Assembly (NCBI GenBank): GCA_036971475.1
Contig: JBAIZL010000005.1
Location: 171,387,886-171,451,885 of the forward strand
From: Prosapia bicincta
Lineage: Eukaryota > Arthropoda > Insecta > Hemiptera > Cercopidae
DNA: 64,000 nt
Direction of reading: 5' to 3'
The notes under the pieces: model-generated
What the model was told of the DNA's origin: nothing
Database searches by the model: none
What the model saw: only the letters and a program-made list of their open reading frames with translations
Part shown: piece after piece, positions 63,245-64,000 of the stretch
Numbering within the stretch: the first letter of the stretch is position 1
Layout: the number at the start of each line of letters is the position of its first letter
Translations under genes and position numbers: made by a program

Positions 63245-63860
63245 ACTTTGAGACTTGATTGCCGTGTCTTGTGTGTTGTCTCTCAACGGGCGTCTCTTAA
63301 CTGCCTTCTCTACTGTGTCGCCCCTTTACACTCGTCGTGTCTTGCTCTCGTCTCTCGACTGAGTATCTTATGTGCCGTCTCTTGACTCTCTTCTCTCAAC
63401 TGTTTTGTCTTGTTTGCCGTCTCTTGGTTGTCGTCTCTATACTCTCGTCTCTTGACTGTATGTCCTATGTGTCGTCTCATGACTCTCTTCCCTCAAATCT
63501 CGTGTCATGTGTGCCGTTTCTTGGTTGTCGTCTCTATACTCTCGTCTCTTGACTGCGAGTCCTATGTGTCGTCTCATGACTCTCTTCTCTCAACCGTCGT
63601 GTCTCGTGGTTGCCGTCTCTATAGTCTCGTCTCTCGACTGTCATATCTTATGTGTTGTCTATTGACTGTCGTCTCTATACTGTCGTCAAATGATTGCCGT
63701 CTCTTGACTCTAGCCTCTTGACTGTCGTCTCTTGTGTATCGTCTTTTGACTGTCGTGCTGTGACTGTCTTCTCTTAACTACGATATATTAACATCGTCTC
63801 TCGACTGTTGCCTCTTTAATGTCGTTTCTTGACTGTCATTTGTTGTTTCCCTCAGCTACC
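63245..63860 (+). repeat. GTCTCTTGACTGTC satellite
   Basis: Degenerate units of about 14 bp (CGTCTCTTGACTGT) make up more than 600 bp. A higher-order unit of about 86-97 bp is visible: TTGGTTGTCGTCTCTATACT occurs at 63424 and 63521, and a variant at about 63607. The two plus-strand ORFs here (63337-63721) are products of the repeat. Confidence 0.88.
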
Positions 63861-64000
63861 AGACTGTCCTCATTAATCAATATTTCTGCTTCCCTCTCAA
63901 CAATCGATTGGAATAAATGTGATTTGCTCAACATCGTGAAGTATATAATGTTAGAAACCATTTCGGAAAAACTGAGTAACATGTAGTGATTTATCCCTCG

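Noticed and set aside
63337..63721. Plus-strand ORFs of 71 and 103 codons
   Set aside because: Products of the GTCTC satellite.

Overview
This 64 kb window is AT-rich, intron-bearing, repeat-dense animal DNA. The two protein genes I can support both encode secreted cuticle proteins with a Rebers-Riddiford chitin-binding domain, so the source is an arthropod and almost certainly an insect. I cannot place the order from sequence alone. About 95% of the window is non-coding, made of microsatellites, satellites, tRNA-derived SINEs and decayed DNA and RNA transposons.

Layout. At 1-11.6 kb is cuticle gene A (+ strand): TATA box at 1716, a 12-bp first coding exon at 1776-1787, an intron of about 8 kb filled with SINEs and repeats, and a large terminal exon at 9797-11236. 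At 19.3-22.5 kb is cuticle gene B (- strand): TATA box at 22465-22472, a 12-bp first coding exon at 22395-22406, a 2.3 kb intron, and a terminal exon at 19387-20103. The two genes converge and share one architecture: TATA promoter, a four-codon phase-0 exon 1 that splits the signal peptide, then one exon carrying an RR domain and Q/P-rich low-complexity sequence. Neither first exon is found by simple ORF calling; I placed both by splice sites and frame.

The rest is accessory sequence. 28 kb: mariner transposase remnant. 30-31 kb: complex tandem repeat whose units end in microsatellites. 32.6-33.4 and 38.1-39.7 kb: two arrays of one higher-order minisatellite. 34.0-35.0 kb: terminal-inverted-repeat element. 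37 kb: Helitron-like coding remnant. 40.4-40.8 kb: TA-flanked MITE. 44.2-44.4 kb: foldback element inside a TA microsatellite. 51-52 kb: nested foldback. 54.5-55.1 kb: polypyrimidine tract. 55.7-56.1 kb: LINE 3' end. 59-60.4 kb: decayed PIF/Harbinger element with inverted ends. 63.2-63.9 kb: GTCTC-rich satellite. At least seven tRNA-like SINE heads are scattered, six of them on the minus strand.

I found no CRISPR array, operon, intact RNA gene or clearly new multi-gene system. The most informative points are the reconstructed split-signal-peptide cuticle genes and the varied set of inverted-repeat elements.
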